Source: an uncultured bacterium (GTDB lineage Bacteria > Bacillota > Clostridia > Christensenellales > QALW01). Taken from it: a DNA stretch of 16,461 bases. A program made the translations under genes and the position numbers. The stretch spans positions 1 through 16,461 of the forward strand of contig CAJMLN010000042.1 of the NCBI GenBank assembly GCA_905214315.1, in the 5' to 3' direction. Each line of letters begins with the position of its first letter. Position 1 is the first letter of the stretch. Below the pieces are notes generated by a model, which was given only the letters and a program-made list of their open reading frames with translations, had not been told where the DNA came from and made no database searches. Shown in pieces: positions 1 through 5,210 of this stretch.

Positions 1-313
1 GAATTTTATTCTTTTTTTCGCCCTTTAAATTCCAGATATAGCCATCCTCCACCTTGCACCACCACTCCGGGTCATGGTTTGCCAATCCGTTTAAAAGCTC
101 CTGATCTGTTAAATTTGCACTTTCTACAAGCTCCACATCTCCAACCTTCACGGCAGCGCACCTATCATCGGCACCGGTTTCCGGATCCTCACGGTAAAAA
201 TCAAATGTACCATAACGAATTTCCGCACTCAGTATATGCCCTTCGTCCCCTCGTTTAATGCCGTATTCCTCATAATCATCGCTAAGGATTCGGACTCTGT
301 CTAAAAATTGCAT
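1..313 (-). CDS. DUF4926-like small protein, putative partner/immunity protein of the upstream toxin-like gene (3' end outside window)
   Basis: The reading frame opens at ATG 313-311 and stays open to the left edge, giving 104 visible residues. The start follows AGGGGTGAAATTT, a good ribosome binding site. The N-terminus (MQFLDRVRILSDDYEEYGIKRGDEGHIL) reads like the DUF4926 pattern from memory: hydrophobic start, 'D..E.G.KRG..G.I'. It is acidic overall and has a WW pair near residue 85. It begins only 14 nt after the stop of the Cys-knuckle/DUF6883-like gene, so the two are almost certainly one operon. DUF4926 and DUF6883 proteins are, as I recall, often neighbours, and this order (toxin-like, then small acidic protein) is typical of toxin-immunity pairs. 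The function is inferred only; the protein is longer than a usual DUF4926, so it may carry an extra C-terminal domain. Confidence 0.6.
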   Translation of the reverse strand, partial: MQFLDRVRILSDDYEEYGIKRGDEGHILSAEIRYGTFDFYREDPETGADDRCAAVKVGDVELVESANLTDQELLNGLANHDPEWWCKVEDGYIWNLKGEKKNKI

Positions 314-327
314 AAATTTCACCCCTT

Positions 328-906
328 TTAATTTACGAATCCGCCAAACGGCGTATTATTATGTAATTCTCCGTTCGGATACACCATCCAACCCGTTTTA
401 AATTTATAAATTTTATCTGCTTTTTCCTGTTTTCCCTTTAATTTCATATGTATGGTTATTCTCTGACCACTCTTATCGAAAACTCCCAGTATATAATTCC
501 CGCTCAAATATTGCTTTCGTGCATTTTCCGCTATCTCATCATAAATTTCCTGGGCATCCTTTTCAAGATATCCCATGGTTTTTATTAATTTACTTTTAAT
601 TTTGTTCACAAATAAATATCGTGTAATCTTCTCTATCGGAAAATCCAATGTCACCTTCTTCAGCTCAACCTCTTTCATTTCACATTTGCAGTGCGGATGG
701 AAATATTCCGGCTTGTTATTCTTTTTAAATATTGTTTTATTCAGCGCTACGCACAGCGCACAGGTCCGGGTTTGCGTATCCTCGGTCGCCTGTCCCCGGC
801 ACATCTTAATATCCTTGGAGCTGTCATTGATCCGCTTGACCCATACGTCTGCGCCGGTTCCTGAAAGCGCCAGCAGCTTTTCCGCCGCATCCTTGAATAC
901 ATTCAT
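328..906 (-). CDS. Cys/His-knuckle protein with C-terminal DUF6883-like (putative toxin) domain
   Basis: A 192-aa soluble protein with no signal peptide or membrane segment. Residues 36-75 hold a cysteine cluster, C49-x2-C52 followed by H70-P-H72-C73-K-C75. This resembles the metal-binding knuckle found near the end of phage minor-head (Mu F-like) proteins and in some polymorphic toxins. From about residue 86 the chain (IEKITRYLF, then a long helix, then GQRITIHMKLKG and FKTGWMVYPNGELHNNTPFGG) resembles DUF6883, a family I recall as a toxin-like C-terminal domain; the family assignment is from memory. The conserved-looking end is TGW-x8-NNTPFGG. The start at 906 has AAAGGAG about 11 nt upstream. 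The next gene starts 14 nt after the stop and is a plausible immunity partner. No secretion system is visible here, so an intracellular toxin-antitoxin or orphan effector cassette is an alternative. No catalytic residue is proven. Confidence 0.6.
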   Translation of the reverse strand: MNVFKDAAEKLLALSGTGADVWVKRINDSSKDIKMCRGQATEDTQTRTCALCVALNKTIFKKNNKPEYFHPHCKCEMKEVELKKVTLDFPIEKITRYLFVNKIKSKLIKTMGYLEKDAQEIYDEIAENARKQYLSGNYILGVFDKSGQRITIHMKLKGKQEKADKIYKFKTGWMVYPNGELHNNTPFGGFVN

Positions 907-1005
907 ATTGTACCATTCTCCTTTGATTTTGTAAAGACGGTTTTTTCGCCTCCCCTTTTATCATAGCACGGTTTTCTCTGCGCGGGCGCCGGATGTGACA
1001 TTCCC

Positions 1006-1042
1006 CAAAAAAACAAAAAAGAGCGTTTCGGAACGCTCTTTT
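1006..1042 (-). terminator. Rho-independent terminator after the SGNH hydrolase gene
   Basis: The stem AGAGCGTT / AACGCTCT (1020-1027 with 1032-1039) closes a TCGG loop. Read on the minus strand it is followed by an interrupted T-tract (TTTTTTGTTTTTTT). It lies 13 nt beyond the hydrolase stop codon. A short T-run also follows on the plus strand. Confidence 0.85.
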
Positions 1043-1054
1043 GCCGCAGATCGG

Positions 1055-1714
1055 TTATTTTGCAATATGTAAAAAGTCAAACCCAAAGGCCTTTAAAAAT
1101 TCCCTGGCTATCAAAACGGATCCCGTCAGGTTCGGATGCACCCTGTCATAGGAAACATTGTAGCTGCTTCCCGAAGCCAGATACGCGTCAAAGACCTTTT
1201 GAAAATCCAGAAAAACGCAGCCATGCTTTTGCGCCAGCTCCCGGCAGATAGCGGTATACTCATCCATACGTGCGCGCATCGGCTCCGCCGTATCCCGCAC
1301 CATATAATAGGGGGAAGCCAGAAAAACGCCTTTTACCGCAGGAGAAATTCTGGTAATCATCTGCTCCACATTGCTGCGGTATTCCTCGGGCAGCACGTGC
1401 TGCTCTCGCGCCGCGGGCAGGTCAAACTGCCGCCATACATCGTTAATGCCAATGCAGATGGAAACCCACTGAGGCGCAAGCTCGACCACATCGCGCTCAA
1501 ACCGTTCCAAAAGCATACGGCTGGTATTGCCGCTGACGCCGGAGTTGGTGACCCGCACCGTAAGCTCAGGATAGCACGAAGCCAGCATTGCATGCACGAT
1601 GTGCACATATCCGCCGCCAAGCTGATTGGGCCCATCCCCCACCGGATTGGCGCTGCCGGCGTCGGTGACGGAATCTCCCGCAAAAACAATGCGGTCATAT
1701 TGCTCAAAGATCAT
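1055..1714 (-). CDS. SGNH/GDSL-family hydrolase (esterase/acetylesterase-like)
   Basis: 219 aa, the usual length for a single-domain SGNH hydrolase. The four family blocks are visible: block I FAGDSVTD with nucleophile Ser15, block II NSGVSGN (residues 57-63) with the oxyanion Gly, block III GIND (89-92) with Asn91, and block V DRVHP with Asp190 and His193 completing the triad. It has no signal peptide, so it is cytoplasmic. Such enzymes deacylate sugars or small esters; closest in style are rhamnogalacturonan-acetylesterase-like lipases, but the substrate cannot be told from sequence. The ATG has GGAGG seven bases upstream and a near-consensus promoter behind it, and a terminator follows the stop, so it is a single-gene transcription unit. 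The family is secure; the specificity is unknown. Confidence 0.92.
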   Translation of the reverse strand: MIFEQYDRIVFAGDSVTDAGSANPVGDGPNQLGGGYVHIVHAMLASCYPELTVRVTNSGVSGNTSRMLLERFERDVVELAPQWVSICIGINDVWRQFDLPAAREQHVLPEEYRSNVEQMITRISPAVKGVFLASPYYMVRDTAEPMRARMDEYTAICRELAQKHGCVFLDFQKVFDAYLASGSSYNVSYDRVHPNLTGSVLIAREFLKAFGFDFLHIAK

Positions 1715-1747
1715 ATAAATACCTCCGCTGCATTTTTATTCGATATT

Positions 1748-1776
1748 ATTATATCTGCAAAAAAAGCAATTGTAAA
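1748..1776 (-). promoter_or_regulatory. Promoter of the SGNH hydrolase gene
   Basis: On the minus strand TTTACA (1776-1771), a 17-bp spacer and TATAAT (1753-1748) lie about 34 nt upstream of the ATG. The spacer contains a poly-T run flanked by short TGC/GCA arms. Confidence 0.75.
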
Positions 1777-1808
1777 TATATTTTCTTCTGTTTTGAAGGT
1801 AAAATCCT

Positions 1809-2147
1809 TTATATATCGCCTTCAAAATTCTCCGTCAGTTCCCTGTACAGCATAGCCCCCGCTTTCATACCCAGGTTAAAATAAATCTCCTCTATCACTC
1901 CCGTATACTCCAAAAAATCCTCCAGAATCGTTTCCCGAGCCCTGCCATAAGGCTCAAGCGCTTTTTGCAAATGCAAAAACGCCTCTTCACGCCGGGCCTC
2001 AAAATTTCCGGATTGAACAATAATATCTCCACTGCCGTCACGGATCAATGCGGCTACAGTTTGCAGATTCACACGCTTTTTCATTGCTGAAAACGCACTT
2101 TCTTTTCCTCTCAACGCGATCTCCTCCCTTTTCTCCCGTTCCTTCAT
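1809..2147 (-). CDS. Small helical protein, DUF6809-like (downstream paralogue)
   Basis: Up to 112 aa, charged and predicted helical. The C-terminal half (TGVIEEIYFNLGMKAGAMLYRELT) matches the same region of the gene just upstream (AGTVEAVYMEIGLQAGAMLGAQLL), so the two are paralogues. This signature (a helix with xEAxYxxxGxxxGAML) is like the Firmicute family I know as DUF6809, whose role is undetermined. The ATG at 2147 overlaps the upstream stop as ATGA, which suggests translational coupling. An in-frame TTG at 2114, eight bases after GGAGG, is an alternative start giving 101 aa, and ATG 2084 would remove the charged leader. No membrane segment is present. The protein family is moderately sure; no function is claimed. 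Confidence 0.75.
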   Translation of the reverse strand: MKEREKREEIALRGKESAFSAMKKRVNLQTVAALIRDGSGDIIVQSGNFEARREEAFLHLQKALEPYGRARETILEDFLEYTGVIEEIYFNLGMKAGAMLYRELTENFEGDI

Positions 2148-2491
2148 TTTTTATTTTTCCTTTTGCCGCGCATAAAATATGTACTGAATTCTCCACTCTT
2201 AGGACAGTATGGTTCTGCTGCCAGCAGCTGCGCACCCAGCATGGCTCCCGCCTGCAGACCGATTTCCATATACACCGCCTCAACCGTTCCGGCATAGATA
2301 TAAATGGCCTCCAGCAGCCGCTCATACTGCTCGTCCTCTAAATTTTTCAAACAAGCCAGCATCTGCCGGTGCGCCGCCTCCAGCCGTTCCTGATAGGAAC
2401 GTGCGTCCGGCTTGCTTCTGCTTTCATGTAAAAGAAACTCCCGGATCTGCTGAAGATCGGTCCGCTTAAAAATTTCATCCACATACCCCAT
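2144..2491 (-). CDS. Small helical protein, DUF6809-like (upstream paralogue)
   Basis: 115 aa from ATG 2491, which is preceded by AAAGGAG nine bases upstream. An in-frame GTG at 2521 would add ten residues but lies upstream of that ribosome binding site, so I prefer 2491. The protein is rich in charged residues and Leu (FLLHESRS, RLEAAHRQMLACLKNLEDEQYERLLEAIY), then has the GTVEAVYMEIGLQAGAML helix shared with its neighbour, and ends in a basic tail (RGKRKNKK). It overlaps the next gene by 4 nt. The pair is divergent from the first helix-turn-helix gene and shares a 130-bp control region with it, so co-regulation is plausible. A DUF6809-like assignment is from memory; the role is unknown. Confidence 0.78.
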   Translation of the reverse strand: MGYVDEIFKRTDLQQIREFLLHESRSKPDARSYQERLEAAHRQMLACLKNLEDEQYERLLEAIYIYAGTVEAVYMEIGLQAGAMLGAQLLAAEPYCPKSGEFSTYFMRGKRKNKK

Positions 2492-2570
2492 CGCTCTTTT
2501 CTCCTTTCCCTCCCAAAGCACAGGGTGAACTCGTGCCTGCGTTGTTTTGCCTTTCTGCCCTGGTATTCAT
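2475..2570 (-). CDS. Possible 31-aa leader ORF upstream of the DUF6809-like pair
   Basis: ATG 2570 sits eight bases after GGAGG (GCAGGAGGATTTTAAA), the best ribosome binding site in this divergent region. It opens a 31-codon frame (MNTRAERQNNAGTSSPCALG, continuing to VCG) that ends at 2475, sixteen bases beyond the ATG of the next gene in another frame. It could be a leader peptide that couples translation to the downstream gene, or simply an unused start. It has no recognisable domain. Confidence 0.35.
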   Translation of the reverse strand: MNTRAERQNNAGTSSPCALGGKGEKSDGVCG

Positions 2571-2587
2571 TTTAAAATCCTCCTGCA

Positions 2588-2606
2588 AAACCGTCCGTCA
2601 CGGTTT
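2588..2606. promoter_or_regulatory. Perfect inverted repeat in the divergent control region
   Basis: AAACCGT and ACGGTTT are separated by 5 nt. The element lies in the leader or promoter zone of the minus-strand DUF6809-like pair, 18 nt before the leader ORF start. It may be an operator or an RNA hairpin. It has no T-tract that would make it a good terminator. Confidence 0.4.
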
Positions 2607-2649
2607 ATATACAACTATTAAATTGTGTTTCATTCCTGCATACAGCCGT

Positions 2650-2665
2650 TTGATTGTAATATCAA
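2650..2665. promoter_or_regulatory. Operator-like inverted repeat before the first HTH gene
   Basis: TTGAT-TGTAAT-ATCAA is a perfect 5-bp inverted repeat with a 6-bp spacer, 45 bp before the start codon. A wider pair, TTGTGTT (2623-2629) and AACACAA (2664-2670), overlaps it. XRE dimers usually bind such repeats, so autoregulation is plausible. Confidence 0.4.
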
Positions 2666-2710
2666 CACAAATAACCCATCCTGTATTAAAATAAGAAAGA
2701 GGTGAAATAT

Positions 2711-2929
2711 ATGATGAATTATCATCAATTAGCAGCTATCAGACAAAGCCGCAAATTAAGCCAGACGCAGGTTGCAGAAGCTTTGGGAATAAAACAGCAG
2801 CAATACAGCCGATATGAAACCGGGGAGCAGATCATGAGCATAGAAAAATACATAAAATTAGCCGAATATTATAATCTGTCCATAGATTACCTCGTTGGAA
2901 TTATTTCCTTACCCAAACCCCTGCATTAA
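2711..2929 (+). CDS. XRE/Cro-type helix-turn-helix regulator 1
   Basis: 72 aa, almost entirely one HTH_3 domain. The helix-turn-helix (QTQVAEALGIKQQQYSRYETG) spans about residues 18-38, and the last helices end AEYYNLSIDYLVGI. There is no effector or protease domain, as in small Cro-like repressors. ATG 2711 follows GAGGTG with six bases of spacing; an in-frame GTG at 2702 overlaps that site and is less likely. It is transcribed divergently from the DUF6809-like pair and is the first of four tandem regulators. Targets are unknown; own-promoter binding is likely by analogy with the family. Confidence 0.9.
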   Translation: MMNYHQLAAIRQSRKLSQTQVAEALGIKQQQYSRYETGEQIMSIEKYIKLAEYYNLSIDYLVGIISLPKPLH

Positions 2930-3083
2930 AACCTCGCAATATCCGCACACTGTACAATGGCTTTTATCAAGGGGGCGTTTTTTCTTTTTTTATTTCAGCT
3001 TTTGCTAACCATCCGCAGGATTTTATAAAAAATTTTTTACCACATTTTCACTGTTATATTACAAAATATCCCAAACTTTATGC

Positions 3084-3089
3084 TATAAT
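3084..3089 (+). promoter_or_regulatory. -10 box of HTH gene 2
   Basis: TATAAT lies 72 bp upstream of the start codon. The best -35 match (TACAAA, 18 bp away) is weak and overlaps the motif ATTACAAAATAT (3058-3069) that recurs before HTH gene 4. A weak -35 suggests that the promoter is tuned by a regulator. Confidence 0.5.
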
Positions 3090-3160
3090 AATACTGAAAT
3101 GTTTTATCCTTTGCGATTACAGACATTTCAGAAAAAAAAATAAGTAGGAGATGTATCGAT

Positions 3161-3382
3161 ATGCGTTTTCCAAAAACCAAAGAACTGCGCCGTCAAGCCC
3201 ATTTGACACAAAAACAAATTGCCGAAACACTGAATACTACGCAGCGGCAATATAGCCGATGGGAAATCGGGGAGTATGAATTTCCGCTGAACAAGATGAT
3301 TCAGCTGGCAAAATACTATAATGTAAGCCTGGATTATCTGTGCGGTCTCTGCCCTGAACCGGAATCGTCAAGTCAGGAATAA
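3161..3382 (+). CDS. XRE/Cro-type helix-turn-helix regulator 2
   Basis: 73 aa, a single HTH_3 domain. The helix-turn-helix TQKQIAETLNTTQRQYSRWEIG lies near residues 16-37, and the fold ends AKYYNVSLDYLCGLCPEPES. It is clearly related to regulators 1 and 4: same length, same RQYSR/QQYSR turn, same YYNxSxDYLxGL ending. The ATG follows TAGGAG with about ten bases of spacing. A terminator with a long T-tract lies 100 bp downstream, so it is its own transcription unit. The two Cys near the end (CGLCPEP) are notable but alone do not show metal or redox sensing. Target genes are unknown. Confidence 0.9.
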   Translation: MRFPKTKELRRQAHLTQKQIAETLNTTQRQYSRWEIGEYEFPLNKMIQLAKYYNVSLDYLCGLCPEPESSSQE

Positions 3383-3481
3383 ATTCTCTTAAAGTCCCTT
3401 GTCATTGTTTTAAATGTCCTATATAAAATATATTATGCTATTTAGTATCTCAATTATGAGGAAAATATTATCATAGAGAGA

Positions 3482-3529
3482 AAATCTTCTCATTTTATTC
3501 CGAATAATAGAAGATTTTTTTATTTTTTT
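3482..3529 (+). terminator. Terminator after HTH gene 2
   Basis: AAATCTTCT (3482-3490) pairs with AGAAGATTT (3509-3517). An inner TTATT/AATAA extends the stem, and a run of fourteen T with one A follows. It is A/T-rich but long. Confidence 0.7.
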
Positions 3530-3539
3530 CCACTTTTGT

Positions 3540-3568
3540 TTGCGGTTTTTGCGAAAATCATGTATAAT
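3540..3568 (+). promoter_or_regulatory. Promoter of HTH gene 3
   Basis: TTGCGG (3540-3545), a 17-bp spacer and TATAAT (3563-3568) lie just after the preceding terminator and 28 bp before the start codon. Confidence 0.55.
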
Positions 3569-3596
3569 TCTCATAAGCAGAAGGAGTGAAATGATT

Positions 3597-3809
3597 ATGA
3601 GTATGGCAAAAAAGATAAAGATCATCCTCGTGGAAAGAAACATGACAATTCGCGAACTCAGTAATAAATTAGGGTACAAGGGATCCTATTTGTATAATAA
3701 ATTATATCGTGACCGGCTTACCGAAAGTGACCTTAAGCTCCTTGCAGACGCATTGGACTGTGATTATGAAGGCGTTTTTACTTTTCGGGATACCGGCAGA
3801 CAGATTTGA
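3597..3809 (+). CDS. Small helix-turn-helix regulator 3 (divergent)
   Basis: 70 aa from ATG 3597. MTIRELSNKLGYKGSYLYNKLYRDRLTESDLKLLADALDC reads as an HTH_3-like domain: helix 2 IRELSNKLG, recognition helix GSYLYNKL, then LKLLADALDCDYEGVF. It is not a close paralogue of the other three, lacking the YYNxSxDYL ending. AAGGAG lies ten bases before 3597; an in-frame ATG at 3591 is only four bases from it and is an alternative. ATG 3603 is a third option. It stands between two paralogous regulators with its own promoter. The DNA-binding fold is likely; the target is unknown. Confidence 0.75.
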   Translation: MSMAKKIKIILVERNMTIRELSNKLGYKGSYLYNKLYRDRLTESDLKLLADALDCDYEGVFTFRDTGRQI

Positions 3810-3831
3810 GTTTTTTATTACCCCCCCTTAC

Positions 3832-3890
3832 GAGCCTTTCAAGTTTTTGTTTTCTTTTCTGCAAATTGATGAACAGGCTCTTTTCTTTTT
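3832..3890 (+). terminator. Possible terminator after HTH gene 3
   Basis: GAGCCT (3832-3837) pairs with AGGCTC (3875-3880) across a long 37-nt loop, followed by TTTTCTTTTT. The short stem and large loop make it uncertain. Confidence 0.4.
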
Positions 3891-3910
3891 ACAAAATATT
3901 ACAAAATATT
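3891..3910. repeat. Tandem 10-bp repeat ACAAAATATT x2
   Basis: Two exact copies in tandem, preceded by TT and followed by ACA, so the unit TTACAAAATA runs about 2.5 times. The 12-mer ATTACAAAATAT within it (3898-3909) also occurs at 3058-3069 before HTH gene 2. It may be a shared binding site or only A/T-rich sequence. Confidence 0.5.
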
Positions 3911-3917
3911 ACATTTA

Positions 3918-3967
3918 ATCATCTATTTGAATGATAGCAATAATATAATATCATCTCTTTGAATGAT
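3918..3967. promoter_or_regulatory. Two 18-bp direct repeats, probable operator of HTH gene 4
   Basis: ATCATCTATTTGAATGAT (3918-3935) and ATCATCTCTTTGAATGAT (3950-3967) differ at one base and are 32 bp apart, about three helical turns on one face. Each is itself an inverted repeat (ATCAT/ATGAT). The second copy abuts the -35 box. A third half-site, GATGAT, lies at 3984-3989 in the spacer. The arrangement fits cooperative repression by an XRE dimer. Confidence 0.6.
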
Positions 3968-3995
3968 TGTCAATAAAAAATTGGATGATTATGTT
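3967..3995 (+). promoter_or_regulatory. Promoter of HTH gene 4
   Basis: TTGTCA (3967-3972), a 17-bp spacer and TATGTT (3990-3995). TATATT at 3995-4000 is an alternative -10. The -35 box overlaps the edge of the second 18-bp repeat, so a bound repressor would block polymerase. Confidence 0.6.
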
Positions 3996-4018
3996 ATATT
4001 ATGGGCGAGGTGAATATT

Positions 4019-4282
4019 ATGTATTTTTACCCGCGCCTAAAAGACGTTAGAGATGACGCTGATAAAAAACAAGATACGATTGCACGCCATCTGGGAATTA
4101 CCAAGCAGCAATACTCGCTTTACGAAACTGGAAAGAGAGAGATTCCACTGCATCATTTGATTTCTCTTGCCGAGTATTATAACATTTCACTGGATTATTT
4201 GTGCGGTTTGATTCCTCATCCAAGACCGTTGAATCAGGATACCCGGGAATCATATAAAATTATTATCAACAAAAAGATTTAA
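4019..4282 (+). CDS. XRE/Cro-type helix-turn-helix regulator 4
   Basis: 87 aa from ATG 4019, which follows GAGGTG by six bases. An in-frame ATG at 4001 falls on or before the ribosome binding site and close to the predicted transcription start, so it is rejected. The HTH_3 domain comprises KQDTIARHLGITKQQYSLYETG (about residues 18-39) and AEYYNISLDYLCGLIPHPRPLN. It is the closest relative of regulator 2 (shared SLDYLCGL) and of regulator 1 (shared KQQYS-YETG). It has a short extra tail (RESYKIIINKKI). It is preceded by a promoter with paired 18-bp repeats, which strongly suggests autoregulation or cross-regulation by its paralogues. Targets are unknown. Confidence 0.9.
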   Translation: MYFYPRLKDVRDDADKKQDTIARHLGITKQQYSLYETGKREIPLHHLISLAEYYNISLDYLCGLIPHPRPLNQDTRESYKIIINKKI

Positions 4283-4372
4283 ATTCCCCAATTCGGCACA
4301 ATGTCAGAATAGGGTTTTGTATGTCTTTTCAACAAAATACCGTATAAAAAATTCAGTAAGGGTATTCGTATG

Positions 4373-4421
4373 CAAAAAAAGAAGGGCCTGCAGCCCCTCT
4401 GCCGCAGCCCCTTTCTTTTTA
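4373..4421. terminator. Bidirectional terminator between HTH gene 4 and yhbY
   Basis: A GC-rich hairpin pairs GAAGGGCCTGC (4381-4391) imperfectly with GCAGCCCCTTTC. A-runs on the left and T-runs on the right give a U-tract in both directions. It serves the convergent gene ends; it is closest to the yhbY stop. Confidence 0.65.
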
Positions 4422-4429
4422 CGCTATTT

Positions 4430-4726
4430 TTATAAAAGACAGTCATCGTATTGCCGCTTATCCTTATTCCGGCGGTAGAGCACAAAGCGGGTACCGATCA
4501 CTTGTATTTCTTCACTTGCTGTTTTGCGCGCTAAAATCCCGGCTGCGTCGCGCGCAGAAACCGGTGACGTTTCCAAAACACGCAGTTTGATCAATTCGCG
4601 TGCTTCCAGCGCACTGTCTGCCTGCTGGATCAGATTTTCACTGATTCCATCCTTACCGATTTGCAAAATTGTTTCCACCTTATTGGCGTATGCGCGCAAA
4701 CGGGCGCGCTGCTTGCTTGTAAGCAT
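4430..4726 (-). CDS. yhbY: YhbY-family RNA-binding protein (CRM domain), ribosome assembly
   Basis: 98 aa, the full normal length. It shows the family hallmarks: LTSKQRARLRAYANK at the start, the QIGKDGISENLIQQ loop of the CRM fold (GxxG-like RNA-binding motif), ALEARELIKLRVLE, and the last strand QVIGTRFVLYRRN. CRM proteins bind rRNA; YhbY associates with pre-50S particles in Escherichia coli. In many Firmicutes it is encoded near obg and nadD, but not here, so the locus is unlinked. A consensus promoter precedes it and a terminator follows. The ribosome binding site (AAGGGAAATT) is modest. Confidence 0.95.
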   Translation of the reverse strand: MLTSKQRARLRAYANKVETILQIGKDGISENLIQQADSALEARELIKLRVLETSPVSARDAAGILARKTASEEIQVIGTRFVLYRRNKDKRQYDDCLL

Positions 4727-4749
4727 AATTTCCCTTCTTTCTTTGATTC

Positions 4750-4778
4750 ATTTTACACGTTTTTTAAAAGGAGGTCAA
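4750..4778 (-). promoter_or_regulatory. Promoter of yhbY
   Basis: On the minus strand TTGACC (4778-4773), a 17-bp spacer and TAAAAT (4755-4750), ending 24 nt before the start codon. Confidence 0.7.
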
Positions 4779-4887
4779 CTACAAAATAAGGCGCATTGCG
4801 TTTTATCATAAAGCCGTATTGTTCCGCGCTGTTACTGCACACACCAAAAAGAAAAGAGATATTTTTTGCGATAATGATAAATTTAAC

Positions 4888-4915
4888 TGGACAAAAAAAA
4901 ATTTTTTGATATAAT
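4888..4915 (+). promoter_or_regulatory. Promoter of the tRNA-Thr/tRNA-Leu unit
   Basis: TGGACA (4888-4893), a 16-bp A/T spacer and a perfect TATAAT (4910-4915). Transcription would start near 4922, only about three bases before the mature 5' end of the tRNA. Confidence 0.75.
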
Positions 4916-4924
4916 AGGTACGAT

Positions 4925-5000
4925 GCTACCGTGGCTCAGTCGGTAGAGCGGTTCACTCGTAATGAACAGGTCGCCGGTTCGATTCCGGCCGGTAGCTCCA
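4925..5000 (+). tRNA. tRNA-Thr (anticodon CGU)
   Basis: A 76-nt cloverleaf with encoded CCA. The acceptor GCTACCG pairs with CGGTAGC, and the discriminator is U. The anticodon stem GTTCA/TGAAC encloses CTCGTAA, so the anticodon is CGT at 4958-4960 (reads ACG). The T-arm contains GGTTCGATTCC. It decodes a threonine codon that is also readable by a UGU tRNA, so this gene is an accessory isoacceptor. Confidence 0.96.
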
Positions 5001-5047
5001 TTTTTTATTAGACCGGGCAAAGTTCCCATAAAGGGGCCCTGCCTGCC

Positions 5048-5068
5048 GCACCCTTTCGGTGCTTTTTT
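5048..5068 (+). terminator. Terminator-like hairpin between the two tRNA genes
   Basis: GCACC (5048-5052) and GGTGC (5058-5062) close a 5-nt loop and are followed by six T. The stem is short. No promoter fits between it and tRNA-Leu, so it is either leaky, or acts as a processing or attenuation element. Confidence 0.5.
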
Positions 5069-5080
5069 CATAAAATTTCT

Positions 5081-5167
5081 GCCGGAATGATGGAATTGGC
5101 AGACGTGCTGGACTCAAAATCCAGTGGTAGCGATACCGTGCGGGTTCGACCCCCGCTTCCGGCACCA
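5081..5167 (+). tRNA. tRNA-Leu (anticodon CAA)
   Basis: An 87-nt class II tRNA with encoded CCA. The acceptor GCCGGAA pairs with TTCCGGC, and the discriminator is A. The anticodon stem CTGGA/TCCAG holds CTCAAAA, so the anticodon is CAA at 5115-5117 (reads UUG). The long variable arm (TGGTAGCGATACCG) and GGTTCGACCCC T-arm are visible. It lies 80 bp after tRNA-Thr and is probably cotranscribed with it. Confidence 0.96.
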
Positions 5168-5170
5168 CGT

Positions 5171-5210
5171 CGGAGCAAAGTCCTCTTTGCTCCGGCTTAT
5201 TTTTTCTTTT
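5171..5210 (+). terminator. Strong terminator of the tRNA unit
   Basis: A perfect 10-bp stem, CGGAGCAAAG / CTTTGCTCCG (5171-5180 with 5185-5194), with a TCCT loop, followed by TTATTTTTTCTTTT. Confidence 0.92.

Noticed and set aside
1..906. Prophage remnant at the left edge
   Set aside because: Only the Cys/His knuckle recalls phage head proteins; no other phage gene, attachment site or integrase is visible.
1136..1855. 239-aa plus-strand ORF opposite the SGNH hydrolase
   Set aside because: The minus strand encodes all SGNH blocks with promoter and terminator; the plus frame has no ribosome binding site or known domain.
3419..3679. Minus-strand hydrophobic 86-aa ORF between HTH genes 2 and 3
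   Set aside because: It covers the terminator and promoter of the plus-strand genes and is composed of A/T-rich DNA read as Ile/Leu; no ribosome binding site.
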